Origin: Nymphaea colorata
Taxonomy: Eukaryota; Streptophyta; Magnoliopsida; Nymphaeales; Nymphaeaceae
DNA length: 64,000 nt
Assembly: GCF_008831285.2 (NCBI RefSeq)
Contig: NC_045138.2
Location: forward strand, 17,641,934 to 17,705,933
Direction: 5' to 3'
Shown here: positions 1 through 9,630 of the stretch, one piece after another
Numbering within the stretch: the first letter of the stretch is position 1
How the letters are laid out: each line of letters starts with the position of its first letter
Translations under genes and position numbers: made by a program
The notes under the pieces: generated by a model
What the model was told of the DNA's origin: nothing
The model's database searches: none
What the model saw: only the letters and a program-made list of their open reading frames with translations

Positions 1-120
1 TATTTGATTTTTTGCTACTTATTATGCCAAAAGGTTCACTGTATTGCAACTTACTTTGCACTATTTGAAACCTTCCTCTTGTGTGGTTTCCTGGCGGGAT
101 GTGATTGCTGTGACGCTGCA

Positions 121-215
121 GGTTTGAAAGTTTCACATCCTTCAAATGATTCAGGATTGTTGAAGCCCAAGTTGACCATTGGTATGGATGGCAAGATTAG
201 TCTAGATTCCTGTGT
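121..215 (+). other. possible internal exon of the left-edge gene
   Basis: The acceptor-like sequence GTGACGCTGCAG ends at 120. It is followed by an open frame that could encode GLKVSHPSNDSG and LLKPKLTIGMDGKISLDS. No strong GT donor follows, so the right boundary is a guess. It may belong to the gene whose last exons lie at 1638-2110, but roughly 1.4 kb of AT-rich sequence separates them. Confidence 0.2.
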
Positions 216-1637
216 TATGTTTGTTTCCCTCTCTCCATCACAGCATGATAGAGTTTATATTATGTCGTTTGTCATCTTATTGTTATAGCCTAGACACTCC
301 TGAAGGGTAGAACAACCTTGTCGACAAGGTTCGACGGGGACCAGGGTGCAGGTACAGGACAGGGCTTGGATATGGTTTAGACTCATAGTTTGTATTTTTT
401 GGGCATATTTTAATTTTTAGTACTTCTGTTAATAATCTATATTTCTAGACATGTATGTAATACACACACACACAAATGCTGCACCTGTATCCACACCCAT
501 GTAAGATTGGTTCTAGTTTCTAATATCAAGAGGCCAGTATAACAGCTTGTAAGCACTTTTTTTTTGTGTCAGAACACTATTGTCGTTACTGGCTTATGAA
601 CAACGTACCATGCTGAGCGCCTTCTTTGCCTGTGCCCATACACCTTCTGAACACATCGGATCACCCATTAAATTGTTATGTTGATGTCATTTTCTGCAAC
701 CTGCCAATGGATTTTGGGTGATGATGTTTCATTTCAACTTTTAAGCCAATGTGCACCTTTAGGCATGGTGGTAATTTCCACTAAGTCACTCCACCAGCAA
801 ACTATCCTCCATGTCACATAGGTGTTGGTGCAAATGTGGAAGCTGATGCTGGGTCTTCAGAGGTGAAGCAGATTGATATTATTATAGACATGAAAGTATA
901 TAATGCTAAACTAGTGAACCAACAAAGACATGATATCACATAAGGAACTAATTGACGAAGTAAAAAGGTTTGAGATAGCAAAATTGTGCAATGGTTAACA
1001 AGATATCAACAAAGACAAGCAAAAATATAGAAATGTGAAGAGATCAATGTTCAAATATAACATTATTAAGACAATCAAGTTCATGGCTCTTTTGTTCCAT
1101 TATTATCATCAATGCTTTCAATGTCATCAGATCACCAACAGTACCAAAATCATCAAAAGAAGAAATAACAGCATTGTCTAAACCCATGTTAGAGTGTGAA
1201 ATCAAGCTCCCTATTGAAGTCAAATTCTTGTGGGCCTACATTACAAAACTTGGATGATCAATAACACCAAAAGGTGAAGTTATGCACTATATCACATAAT
1301 GAATCCAGTGTAAAACAAGAAACGTAATAAAATTAATAAACCAATAAATATATTACATAAATTTTTCTGCGAAATTACTCACAAATTAGAGGGGACGAAA
1401 ACTCGATCCTCTGCATGTAGTGAGCCGTTCTTAATGTCATGTATCAGAGTACATATGCTCAACTTCTTTTACAACATGAAGATGTGGTAGGGTAATATAA
1501 AAATGTTGTTGGAATTTAATAATTTTAATCTGTTCACTGGAATATGTAATGTGAATGGCTTCATTTAATCTTCTTCCTCTAATTATCGTTTTATGGTCTT
1601 AGAACTGTGATATCTATGATATGATATTATACTTGCG

Positions 1638-2110
1638 ATGCTGAGATCTCAAGTTCTCATTGGATGTAGGATATTTGACCAAGGGAGCAATGAAATTAAA
1701 GGTTACGAGGTTCCCAGTACATCCCAGTTCAACAATAAGCCTGAAGGATGGGAATCCACTTCAAAACCTCAAGATGGTAATGTGTTCAATCTGACACAAA
1801 AGGAAGATGATATTCTCCTCCAAGAATTCGAAAGGCGAATTGCTTTTACAAAGTTTCAGGTATACGTCCTCTCTCAACAAGTGTTTTTCTCTCATTTCTT
1901 CTTTGAAGAATAAACAGCACTATCACTTCTACCAACGCATTTTAACTGCTTTTCTTTCTACAGGTTGTAAGTTTTATCAAGTCTCATATATTTAGCCGTA
2001 GGAGGCCGGTGGATGGATGGAAATACATGATTGAAGAGTTGGGTCCAAATGCCAAAAGTGGTAAAGGTAGTATGGCGAGACTGCCAAGTTCGCCTGTACC
2101 ACCAAATTAA
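1638..2110 (+). CDS. 3' terminal exons of an unrecognised plant gene (partial)
   Basis: Two exons with matching phase are visible. The first is open from about 1638 (its true acceptor is unclear) to 1859, where the sequence reads CAG|GTATAC. The second runs 1964-2110 after the acceptor TTTCTACAG and ends in TAA. Joined in phase 0, the C-terminus contains EFERRIAFTKFQ, then VVSFIKSHIFSRRRPVDGW, then KYMIEELGPNAKSGKGSMA. This is a basic, well-ordered stretch that looks like genuine protein rather than a chance ORF. I do not recognise the family. A possible earlier exon starts at 121 after TGCAG and contains LLKPKLTIGMDGKISLDS, but its donor is weak. The 5' part of the gene lies left of the window. 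The downstream sequence to about 2650 is probably 3' UTR and holds a CT/GT microsatellite. Confidence 0.55.
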
Positions 2111-2583
2111 TCTTTGGGAAAGAAGGTTGTAATGAAGATGCATACAAAGGGCGGTAGTTCTTTGTTTTGTAATGTAATGAATGCTTTACATTCCCTATCT
2201 TTTTTTCTTGAAATAATACATTCTCTGTATCATCCTCTCATAGAGCACTTTAGGAAGCTAGAGAGCGGGAGACTTGATTCAGGGTCTTCATCTTATTCCT
2301 CTTCATCATCCTCCTCTTCACTACAGGTATCCTTACAGGTCCATCCGTTTCACCTTACTGTGTTGCCCAGAAACGAAAGCCTTCATATGATTGTCATTAT
2401 ACTCTCTTTAGTATACCAACAGCTTTTGAACAGCTACATTGTGCGACCCAAGTTGCTCAGCAATACAACCAGTTGGTGGCCACCCAAGATACTTTTTATG
2501 TTTCAGCATCTAAATCACTTCTTACCTGCCTCCCACTTCATGTGTGGCTTCTATTCCCTGATAGCACCAATCTTATGAGATCA

Positions 2584-2625
<42 letters not shown>

Positions 2626-2630
2626 TGTGT
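2584..2630. repeat. (CT)n(GT)n compound microsatellite
   Basis: About 12 CT units run directly into about 11 GT units. It lies just downstream of the left-edge gene, probably in or after its 3' UTR. Confidence 0.95.
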
Positions 2631-4608
2631 GGAGCTGTGTATACTGTCTTTTTTATAAAGAGATTCAGCCTTGTGTATACTGTCTTTTTTTATGAGGAGA
2701 TTCGATGCCATTTTCTAGTTTTGTTTAATGCCCAAGGATCATCCCACAAGCACCCCACTTAATAGGTCTTTTTTTTCAAGGTTTTTTTTTTTCGACATCA
2801 AGTAAGCCATGAACTTCACTAAATGCAATGTCAGTCCTGGGGAGAACCATTGATGCACATAAATCACGTATCTTGAGTATCAAATTGTTGATTTCCTTCA
2901 AGAAGGGCTTTTCGGTGAGTGAAATCCATCCGAAGAAAAGCTGAAGCTCGCCTATATGTGCCTCCGCCACTGTGAGCGGACTGCCACTCCATCATCTGTC
3001 CACGGATAGCTTGTCCCAAACTGGTTGCTGCTGCTGTTACTGTTGCTTGGTTGAACCTCTGGTTGCTTTTCTCTGCACCCAACACATCAGATATTTGAGT
3101 GGCGGCAGAAGTTTTAAAATATCAGACGTCAACAAGAACTTATCAAATTGAATAGATTGTATATGGAAATAGAATGATCCTTTTGTCAAGAGAGAATGCA
3201 AATAGGATAACTAAATCATGATGATTTCATCAAATGATAATATACACTTCTTCCTGTTAAAAATAACAATCAAAATATCTTTCTCTTTTTTGTTTATTTT
3301 GGGCAGTGTTCTCACCTTTTATACGTATAACTGATATAATCATACGACCACTTTAAAACAGAGGTTTATGGTAGATGAAGTAATGGGCAGATAAAGCTCC
3401 AGTATCTAGCCATCGTTCCCAACGTTCAAATCCCAACACGGACATCCACCTACCAGCCTGCTCCGTCCAAAAAAATGGAAAAAGAATGAAGAGCCACCTA
3501 CTTCCACATGGGAAGAGCTGACATATAATTTCCCTTTCCTACATAAATCTACAGGTGATAGAAGTCGCTGTTGCCACAGGAACTGTCTGAAATAAAAGAA
3601 AACACATGTTAACTTTGTTCAGTAATGAAGTATGCCTGATTACTGAATCGATATTTGTCATGCAATTTCATAGGCAAATTCAAATCTAAATGATATCTAA
3701 TTAGGTCCAGTACGTATCCAACCCGTTCATATAATTGTCACAACTAATGCCTTTAAAGTACAATTCTATTTAAAAGCAATTGCTCAAATTGAATCTAAGT
3801 TCGATTACTTAAAATCCACTTATGTTCTATTTGCTAAGGCTGCTCCAACCTGAATCCGAACTTGAAAATCTCAGGTCCAAACGCTACCCATTATGGTCAT
3901 ATGACATCCGATAAAATTGTAACAACCTGAATCTGTACTGTTCATGGCCCCCCTGATATCTAATCAGGTGAACGTGGTTTAGCTTATATAAGAAGCTAGC
4001 AAAAGCCTCTGAAGGAGAATTTAGATTATTACCCATGCATTTGCCAGACCAGCTCTTGATTTTGCTCAATTGAGGTTAAGACATGCCTTATAAGACAAAG
4101 TCTCTCTATACAGGAGATAATACTTTGTTCCTGGGGTTTGAGCTTGCCATTTGGAAAGTCAATGGCTGATAGTAGCATCCACCAAAGTTTTCTTGATGTA
4201 GAGAAAGAGGAAGACCAACTTAATTAAGGAGAAGGTCAGCATTTTTCCGTTTTGAGTCTGTCCCATTGGTAACACAAACGCAGTCCTTTTCATTCTTGGA
4301 ACACCGGGAACAGGTCTTCCAAACATTGTTGCTGTAATGGAAGAATTAGCACTTCTTAGTTTAAGCCTGACAAAGCTTGAAATACTTGACCCCTCCGCCA
4401 ATGAGTTCCTGTAGGTTTTAATCAAACACAATGACCAAGCTCTTAAGCTTGGTACCCCTCTCTTCATCTTGTTTGCTAGTCCACCATGCTCCATGCAAGC
4501 TTTGTTGCAGATATTTTATTGAAGTGGCCAACAGATGCCAAATACGTTGGAGCATAATCCCACAATGCTAGAAGCCAAACAAATAGTATAAAAGACTAGA
4601 GAAAGATC

Positions 4609-4760
4609 GCTGTTTGGCATTAGGAACAAGGTGTGGCTGTTGTATGAATCTGCTTCAAAATTGAAGAAAGTGCATGGAATACTTGAACAATTGTCTTATA
4701 TGAATCTTGAGGTAGATTCATGGAACATTCACATGTTGTTCCTAATGCCAAACGACACCT
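4609..4760. mobile_element. MITE-like element with 18-bp terminal inverted repeats
   Basis: The left arm GTTTGGCATTAGGAACAA (4612-4629) is the exact reverse complement of the right arm (4736-4753). The ~105-bp interior is partly self-complementary, with TGAATCT on one side and AGATTCA on the other. No coding capacity is present. A related degraded sequence with the same interior words occurs near 60525-60610. The short size and inverted ends fit a non-autonomous DNA transposon. The superfamily is not determined because the target-site duplication is unclear. Confidence 0.65.
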
Positions 4761-5780
4761 AAGGTACGAAAGAAGCCGTCAACAGAAAAGAAAGAAAAGA
4801 ATAGTTCCAGTGGTATCCCACGCTGTATTCGGATGTAAACGTTCTTCAAAAATGACCTTCACCATCTAAAGTTCTGAGAAAATTTTGCTATATACTAATC
4901 TGGTAATGAAATTTGCTGAGCATATCATTCCTCAAAATCTTGTCCCATCCCTTTGTTTACTTATTACAACCCATATTGAGATGTGGAGTCGAGAAGTTCA
5001 TGGATATCCTAGTTACGTTCTTTTTTCTCCGTAAGGATGGTTCACTGTAGTCTTCTTCTGAAGCTATTATATGTTGAATGAGTTGCACTTGGGACTTAGA
5101 TGCCAAGACATCACACCTCTTCACAAAACTTCAATTTTGTGGGAGAAAATAACAGCTGTTTCTGTGCATGTGATTCTCCCTATTATCCTTTGTTGGTTGT
5201 CTTCAACACGGCATTAAATCAATTGGAACAGACTGCGATACTTGTCCACAGATGCTTGCTGATTTCTTTATGATGAATCTTATGCACAAAAGATAAAAAC
5301 TCAGTTGTATGGACCAATTTCTTGTATCGTTTTAGTGACTGTGATGGCATTTCTTCGGATGTGCTTGAAAAATCAAAATGCATCATGCCCTGGTTTGTGT
5401 TGCATCTTCACGTGAACGATGAATAGCAAATACGATATCTTGCAGTCTTACATTCAATATTTTCACATGCTTCGCTTAAAATATTATACTGAAAACATCT
5501 CGTGTATAAAATTGTTTTATATATCTTGATCCTATGAAAAATGAAGACAAAATTATAAAAAACCGTCCACCAAAAGAGAAAATCAAAAATGGGCACTTAC
5601 GTTTTTGAGAAATTCACAGATTGCCATGAGCAAACAATCTTAAGTGGTTCTTTATAATTTTTTTTAAAATAAATAAATTTAAAAAAAATGATTTGGAAAT
5701 AAGATCAAAGACAAAAAGAGTGAGAGAGGAAAAAGATGGAGGAAGGAAGAGGGATAATTACGAGTTCAACTTGGTTTTCA

Positions 5781-5890
5781 TAACCGATGAGGACAACTTT
5801 AATCTCAAGATCAACATTCTTTAATACCATCAAAATAACCGATGAGGACAACTTTAATCTCAAGATCAACATTCTTCAATACCATCAAAA
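5781..5890. repeat. two-copy tandem repeat, 55-bp unit
   Basis: The unit beginning TAACCGATGAGGACAACTTT at 5781 is repeated from 5836 with essentially one difference near its end (CTTTAATACC versus CTTCAATACC). Such close identity suggests a recent duplication. Confidence 0.9.
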
Positions 5891-5999
5891 TAACACGCTT
5901 CAAAATTTAAAGATGGTTTCCAACCTGACTCGTTGCACTACTCATTATTTGAAGAGAGAAAAAAAAAGATTGATCATTAGAATATAAAGCGCATCTCGG

Positions 6000-6400
6000 A
6001 GCCAAGGAGGGTCCACATGGGCCCTGGCCCCACCTCAAAAAAACTTTTTAAAAAAACTTTACATGTGCATTTTAGAAAATTTTACTTATCTTATATTAAT
6101 TTTTTTAAAAATGATGTTTTGGCCCGTGTCAAAATTTATAAACTTTAATTCAGCTCTTGTCATGAAAAATGTTTAGCTCTGCCCCTATCGTTCACCTTCA
6201 CCCAGGGGCGGAGGGAAAGGGGGGCCTGCCCATAGCCCCACCTCAGCTAATGAAATTTTTTTTATATTAAAAAAAAATAATATTATTTAATTGCGTAGTG
6301 TATTTTTTGTATTAGAATTCATTTTGGCCCTACCCTAATCCAGAGGCCAGACTGCCGCCTGCCCCTGAAGAAAAACCTGGCTCTGCCTTGCCTTCACCTA
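6000..6400. repeat. degenerate dispersed repeat fragments (GGGGCGGAGG / CTCTGCCCC type)
   Basis: Two adjacent pieces each start with a GC-rich block (CATGGGCCCTGGCCCCACCTC near 6015, CCAGGGGCGGAGGGAAAGG near 6203). An AT-rich core follows, and the end resembles AGCTCTGCCCCT or CTGGCTCTGCC. Related blocks occur near 12750, 14185 and 14860-15050. The pattern is that of an old, dispersed plant repeat with no coding capacity. The element class is not determined. Confidence 0.5.
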
Positions 6401-6967
6401 CATCAATTTGATACGGCTGTTTGCGATTGATCGTAGAAAGTTGGGCACCTCTTTGATGAACTTCAAAGTTGAGCACCTCTGATGAACTTCAGTTGGGCAG
6501 CGATTTGTTCATCTCTCATTTGTCGGGAGATTTTTTGTAATTCTTGGAAAAAAAAATCACGACTTAAAAAATATTCAACCAGTCGAATGGATAGACTCAA
6601 GGGCCGAATTCCATATCTGCCTTTCACTAGTCATGCATTAAATAAAGCCGTGAAATTAGAGGCCATGCATGCATTATTATGAAAAGGACGCCTCTGGAAC
6701 ATATCCGGGCGGCTAAGAAACTAATTTGCCGGGCAAATGCCCCGGTGATGAACATTTTTAATTTCTAATAGCATTTCTTTGTTTAATTTATGGATTTATT
6801 TAATTGTCAATTAGCTTACACTTGGGGAGGACCTGACCAACGTCAAGGAATTTGAATTATTGCAAGCACTTATAAAATCGGGCCTGCAGAAATAAAATCC
6901 ACAAAATGACATGTTAGAATAAGTAGGTCCGTCTTTTGCATGTGGTCCAACTTAAGCTATCTCCCTC

Positions 6968-6995
6968 TATATATATATATATATATATATATATT
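6968..6995. repeat. (TA)n microsatellite
   Basis: About 14 uninterrupted TA units in intergenic DNA. Confidence 0.95.
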
Positions 6996-7079
6996 TCGAT
7001 TTTTTTTAGAGAGACAAAACTCTCCCTCATTGCACCATTAAAACAATTTTTATCGGCTCATATCGGGTGAGCGAAAGGG

Positions 7080-7250
7080 TCAATCCCACCGTTCGAAGCA
7101 AAACCCGAAGGCCCCCCCCATTCCCCCGGCCTTCGGCGTCCTGAGCTGCATCGGTATCAGTGATAGAACGAGACACCATTCAACTTAGATGCTGTGCCCT
7201 ATCGCCTTAAGACACAGAAACATAGCGCCCATGAGAATTGAACTAGAGAC
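7080..7250. repeat. dispersed repeat copy shared with 46940-47065
   Basis: The words GAGCTGCATCGGTATCAGTGAT, ATTC, TTAGATGCTGTG and GCCCATGAGAATTGAA follow one another here. They reappear in the same order, diverged, at about 46975-47062. The piece AGTTCAATTCTCATGGGCGC on the - strand resembles a tRNA-type B box. A tRNA-derived SINE is possible but not shown. Confidence 0.45.
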
Positions 7251-7792
7251 CTGCTTTTTACAAATCTTTACATTGATACGGTATGATGTTTTCTCCCTTC
7301 ATGATTTTTGTGAGCACGCAAGCACAAACTTTATTTTAAAATTTAGAAGAGTATTTTGTGTGAGTATATATGGATGTTGTTCTTGAATCTACATAATTAT
7401 ACGCTCGCTAATAAGAAAGGAAGGAAGAATCATGGAAATTGGAAACCAAATGAACTGATATAGTGATAAAATTTGATCAACTTTCACCAAGCAAACTGCC
7501 CACGCGAATTAACTTTATGGGTCACTTGAATGACATTCAAAGACACTGTTTCAGGGTTAAAAACAACATTATTCTAGTTTTGGTTTGTCACTTAGATAAA
7601 TAAACTAAGTTTTTGGGACTAATTAAAAACTTGGTTTTCATAAAACTACCTTAGATGAGGATATCATCCAAATACCCTTTCAAGTCTTCAAAAATATTAG
7701 AAATATCAATGGATCATATTAGGATTTATCATATGATATCCTGTTTGATCATTGCATAGCAGTTGTTTGTTATGTCCTGTCAAATGTGATCG

Positions 7793-7865
7793 TGAAAGGT
7801 CCCAACCACCTGATGACACGTGGCACACATTGTGCCATATGTCGTCAGGTGGTTGGGTACTTTTC
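7793..7865. repeat. long near-perfect palindrome (hairpin)
   Basis: The arms 7801-7827 and 7831-7857 are 27 bases each and pair with only three mismatches around a 3-base loop (CAT). Pairing continues outward (TGAAAGGT against TACTTTTCA) with one bulge, giving a stem of about 35 bp. It lies in AT-rich intergenic DNA with no gene close by. It could be a small foldback transposon or a hairpin RNA source; nothing decides between them. Confidence 0.8.
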
Positions 7866-8524
7866 AACCAAGGGCATAGCACCAGGTGGTTGGCCTCTTA
7901 TGTGACTATTTAGGTATTGCTTAAGTTGACTTTGAGTCGCATTTGAAAATCCATAAGTGAAATTTATACAACCATAGATATCGCTGCACCTGAATGTGAC
8001 CTCAAAAAATGATTGAACAAGAAAAATCAACTCTATAATGTATCTACACTTGATTATATGCTATGGAAATCCAGTTTTTTTTTTTTTAATCGAACTAACT
8101 AGTAGAATTCAGAATCGAATAAAATATCAGATTATATCTGACCAATTGACAACCCCAAAAGATATGTGCAACATTTCAAAGTGTAAACTGACTTGGGAAT
8201 AGTTTTGTATACATCAACAATTTGGAGAAAAGATTATGAATATATATAAAGCTTCTTACAAGCCTTATGTCATACATACTTTTCGCAACCCTTATGATTT
8301 GTGATTCATGTCTAAATGATTTTCACGTTAGTTAATTAAGGTTATTATCGAAGATTCAATACAATAGAGCATGTTCGAATCGCAATGGCGTCGGTAAATA
8401 AGATGGCAACAAATAAAAACAAACCAGTCTTCTTCTCCGGCTCGGGTTAATGTATGAAGAAGAAAAGATGATGCAAACCATTCTGTGATTGATGATAAAA
8501 ATGGAGTAATTAACAAATTTTCAG

Positions 8525-9520
8525 TCAGTTGATCGATAAAGTCGCCATGGATGGACGCCTGTGCCGCATGATCTTGGTACACTTGGCGCGGCAGAAGAAC
8601 TGCTCCTTCGCCCAGTAGCGCACAAGCTTCATGTAGGGGGCGAGCTCAATCCTCCCCTCTTGCAGTGCTCTGTCCAACCGATCCATCACGTCCTCCACGG
8701 CGAGGTCAGCGGCGGAGCTCTCCAGCACCACCCTCGACTCGCCGTCCACGCACTCGAGCATCTCCTCCACCTCCGCCTCGAGGCCGCGGACCGCCTGGTT
8801 CTCCTCCAACCAGTCCTGCAGCATCTCTGACCGCCAATTCACGGCCTCGGTTCTCTCTTGGAGCAAGAACCTCTCGCACTCCAGCTGGGCGATGGCGTCT
8901 TCGAGCTGCTGGGAGTGGTCCCGAAGAAGAGATTGCCGGGCGAGGAGCTCGTTGATGTCGGCGGTGGATTGCCGGCGGAAGGTCGCGACGTCGTAGAAGA
9001 GCGCGAGGGCCAGCCGATCGATCGCCTCTTGCTTCGAGATGAGAAAGGGATTTGGGGGACGGCGGCCGGCGGTGGCGGAGGAGGGGGGAAGGGGAGAGTA
9101 TAGGCGGAGGATGCGCTGAAGGTTGCGGGCGAGGTCCGGGAGGTTGGATGACGGGTATTTCCAGGAGAGGAGGTAAGGGGTGAGAACGGCGCCGGTGGTG
9201 CTGTCGACGAAGGGGTGGTCTTGAATTACGGCGGTGGTGGCGGAGAGGAAGGCGAGGGGAGGGGCGAAGGGGTAGGTGGGAGGCAGCCATATGGTGAAGG
9301 GGGTGGAGGCGATGGTGCCGGTGGCGGAGAGGAGGTAGAAGGTGGCGCCGTCGTCTGCGGTGAAGTGGTCGGCGCGGGGGGAAAGGGAAGAGAACTCGTT
9401 GAAGAGGGCGAGGAGGTCGGCGCGGATGAGCCACTTGAGCCTGTGGTGTGTGTAGGAGAGGGAGAAGGAGCCGCTGCGGGCGAAGGCCGTGTCTATGAAT
9501 CGTGCTGCAGACGGAGCCAT
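8525..9520 (-). CDS. ELC: ELC/VPS23-like ESCRT-I subunit (TSG101 family)
   Basis: A single uninterrupted 331-residue frame starts with ATG at 9520. Residues 1 to about 140 form a ubiquitin E2 variant (UEV) domain: LIRADLLALFNEFSSL, then PFTIWLPPTYPFAPPLAFL, DHPFVDSTTGAVLTPYL and an LPDLARNLQRILRLYSP end. It lacks the E2 catalytic cysteine, as UEV proteins do. A short Pro/Ser linker follows, then a probable coiled coil (about 165-260, rich in Leu, Gln and Glu) and a C-terminal steadiness box (DRALQEGRIELAPYMKLVR, then YWAKEQFFCRAKC). Proteins of this family bind ubiquitinated cargo in the ESCRT-I complex on endosomes and sort it into multivesicular bodies. Plant members are usually intronless and 360-400 residues long, so this one is slightly short, mainly in the linker. 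The coding DNA is GC-rich against AT-rich surroundings. A TATA-like element lies 100 bp upstream. A broken second copy is at 19797-20290. The symbol is by family; it could be the ELC-like paralogue. Confidence 0.9.
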   Translation of the reverse strand: MAPSAARFIDTAFARSGSFSLSYTHHRLKWLIRADLLALFNEFSSLSPRADHFTADDGATFYLLSATGTIASTPFTIWLPPTYPFAPPLAFLSATTAVIQDHPFVDSTTGAVLTPYLLSWKYPSSNLPDLARNLQRILRLYSPLPPSSATAGRRPPNPFLISKQEAIDRLALALFYDVATFRRQSTADINELLARQSLLRDHSQQLEDAIAQLECERFLLQERTEAVNWRSEMLQDWLEENQAVRGLEAEVEEMLECVDGESRVVLESSAADLAVEDVMDRLDRALQEGRIELAPYMKLVRYWAKEQFFCRAKCTKIMRHRRPSMATLSIN

Positions 9521-9620
9521 GGCGTCCTCCTGTAGTATAGAGAGAAGCCGAGGAGATCGAGTTAAGTACTCAACACTGCTTCTCTTATTGTTGAGACGGT
9601 CAAGCTCTTGTTCTCATCTA

Positions 9621-9630
9621 TTTTTATAAA
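9621..9630 (-). promoter_or_regulatory. putative TATA box of the ELC gene
   Basis: TTTATAAAAA on the - strand lies 100 bp upstream of the start codon at 9520, a normal spacing for a short 5' leader. It rests on motif and position only. Confidence 0.45.

Larger units (their letters stand above)
2111..8524. other. intergenic region, repeats only
   Basis: No gene is supported here. The stretch holds a CT/GT microsatellite (about 2584-2630), an inverted-repeat element (4609-4760), a 55-bp tandem duplication (5781-5890), two pieces of a degenerate repeat with GGGGCGGAGG/CTCTGCCCCT ends (about 6000-6400), an AT run (6968-6995), a repeat copy shared with 46975 (about 7080-7250) and a long palindrome (7793-7865). 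Short open frames on both strands show no recognisable protein. Confidence 0.6.

Noticed and set aside
2776-3085. Two overlapping - strand frames, one containing LTEKPFLKEINNLILKIRDL
   Set aside because: Neither has splice sites that join them, and no family is recognisable. They could be a decayed gene fragment, but this cannot be supported.
3380-3480. tRNA-like B-box word (CGTTCAAATCCC)
   Set aside because: No cloverleaf or matching A box could be drawn, so neither a tRNA gene nor a SINE is supported.
4159-4494. 111-residue - strand open frame
   Set aside because: No domain, no flanking splice signals and AT-rich surroundings; a chance frame is the simplest reading.
8561-9535. Several + strand open frames opposite the ELC gene
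   Set aside because: They are Gly/Pro/Arg-rich by-products of the GC-rich codons of ELC on the other strand and show no domain.
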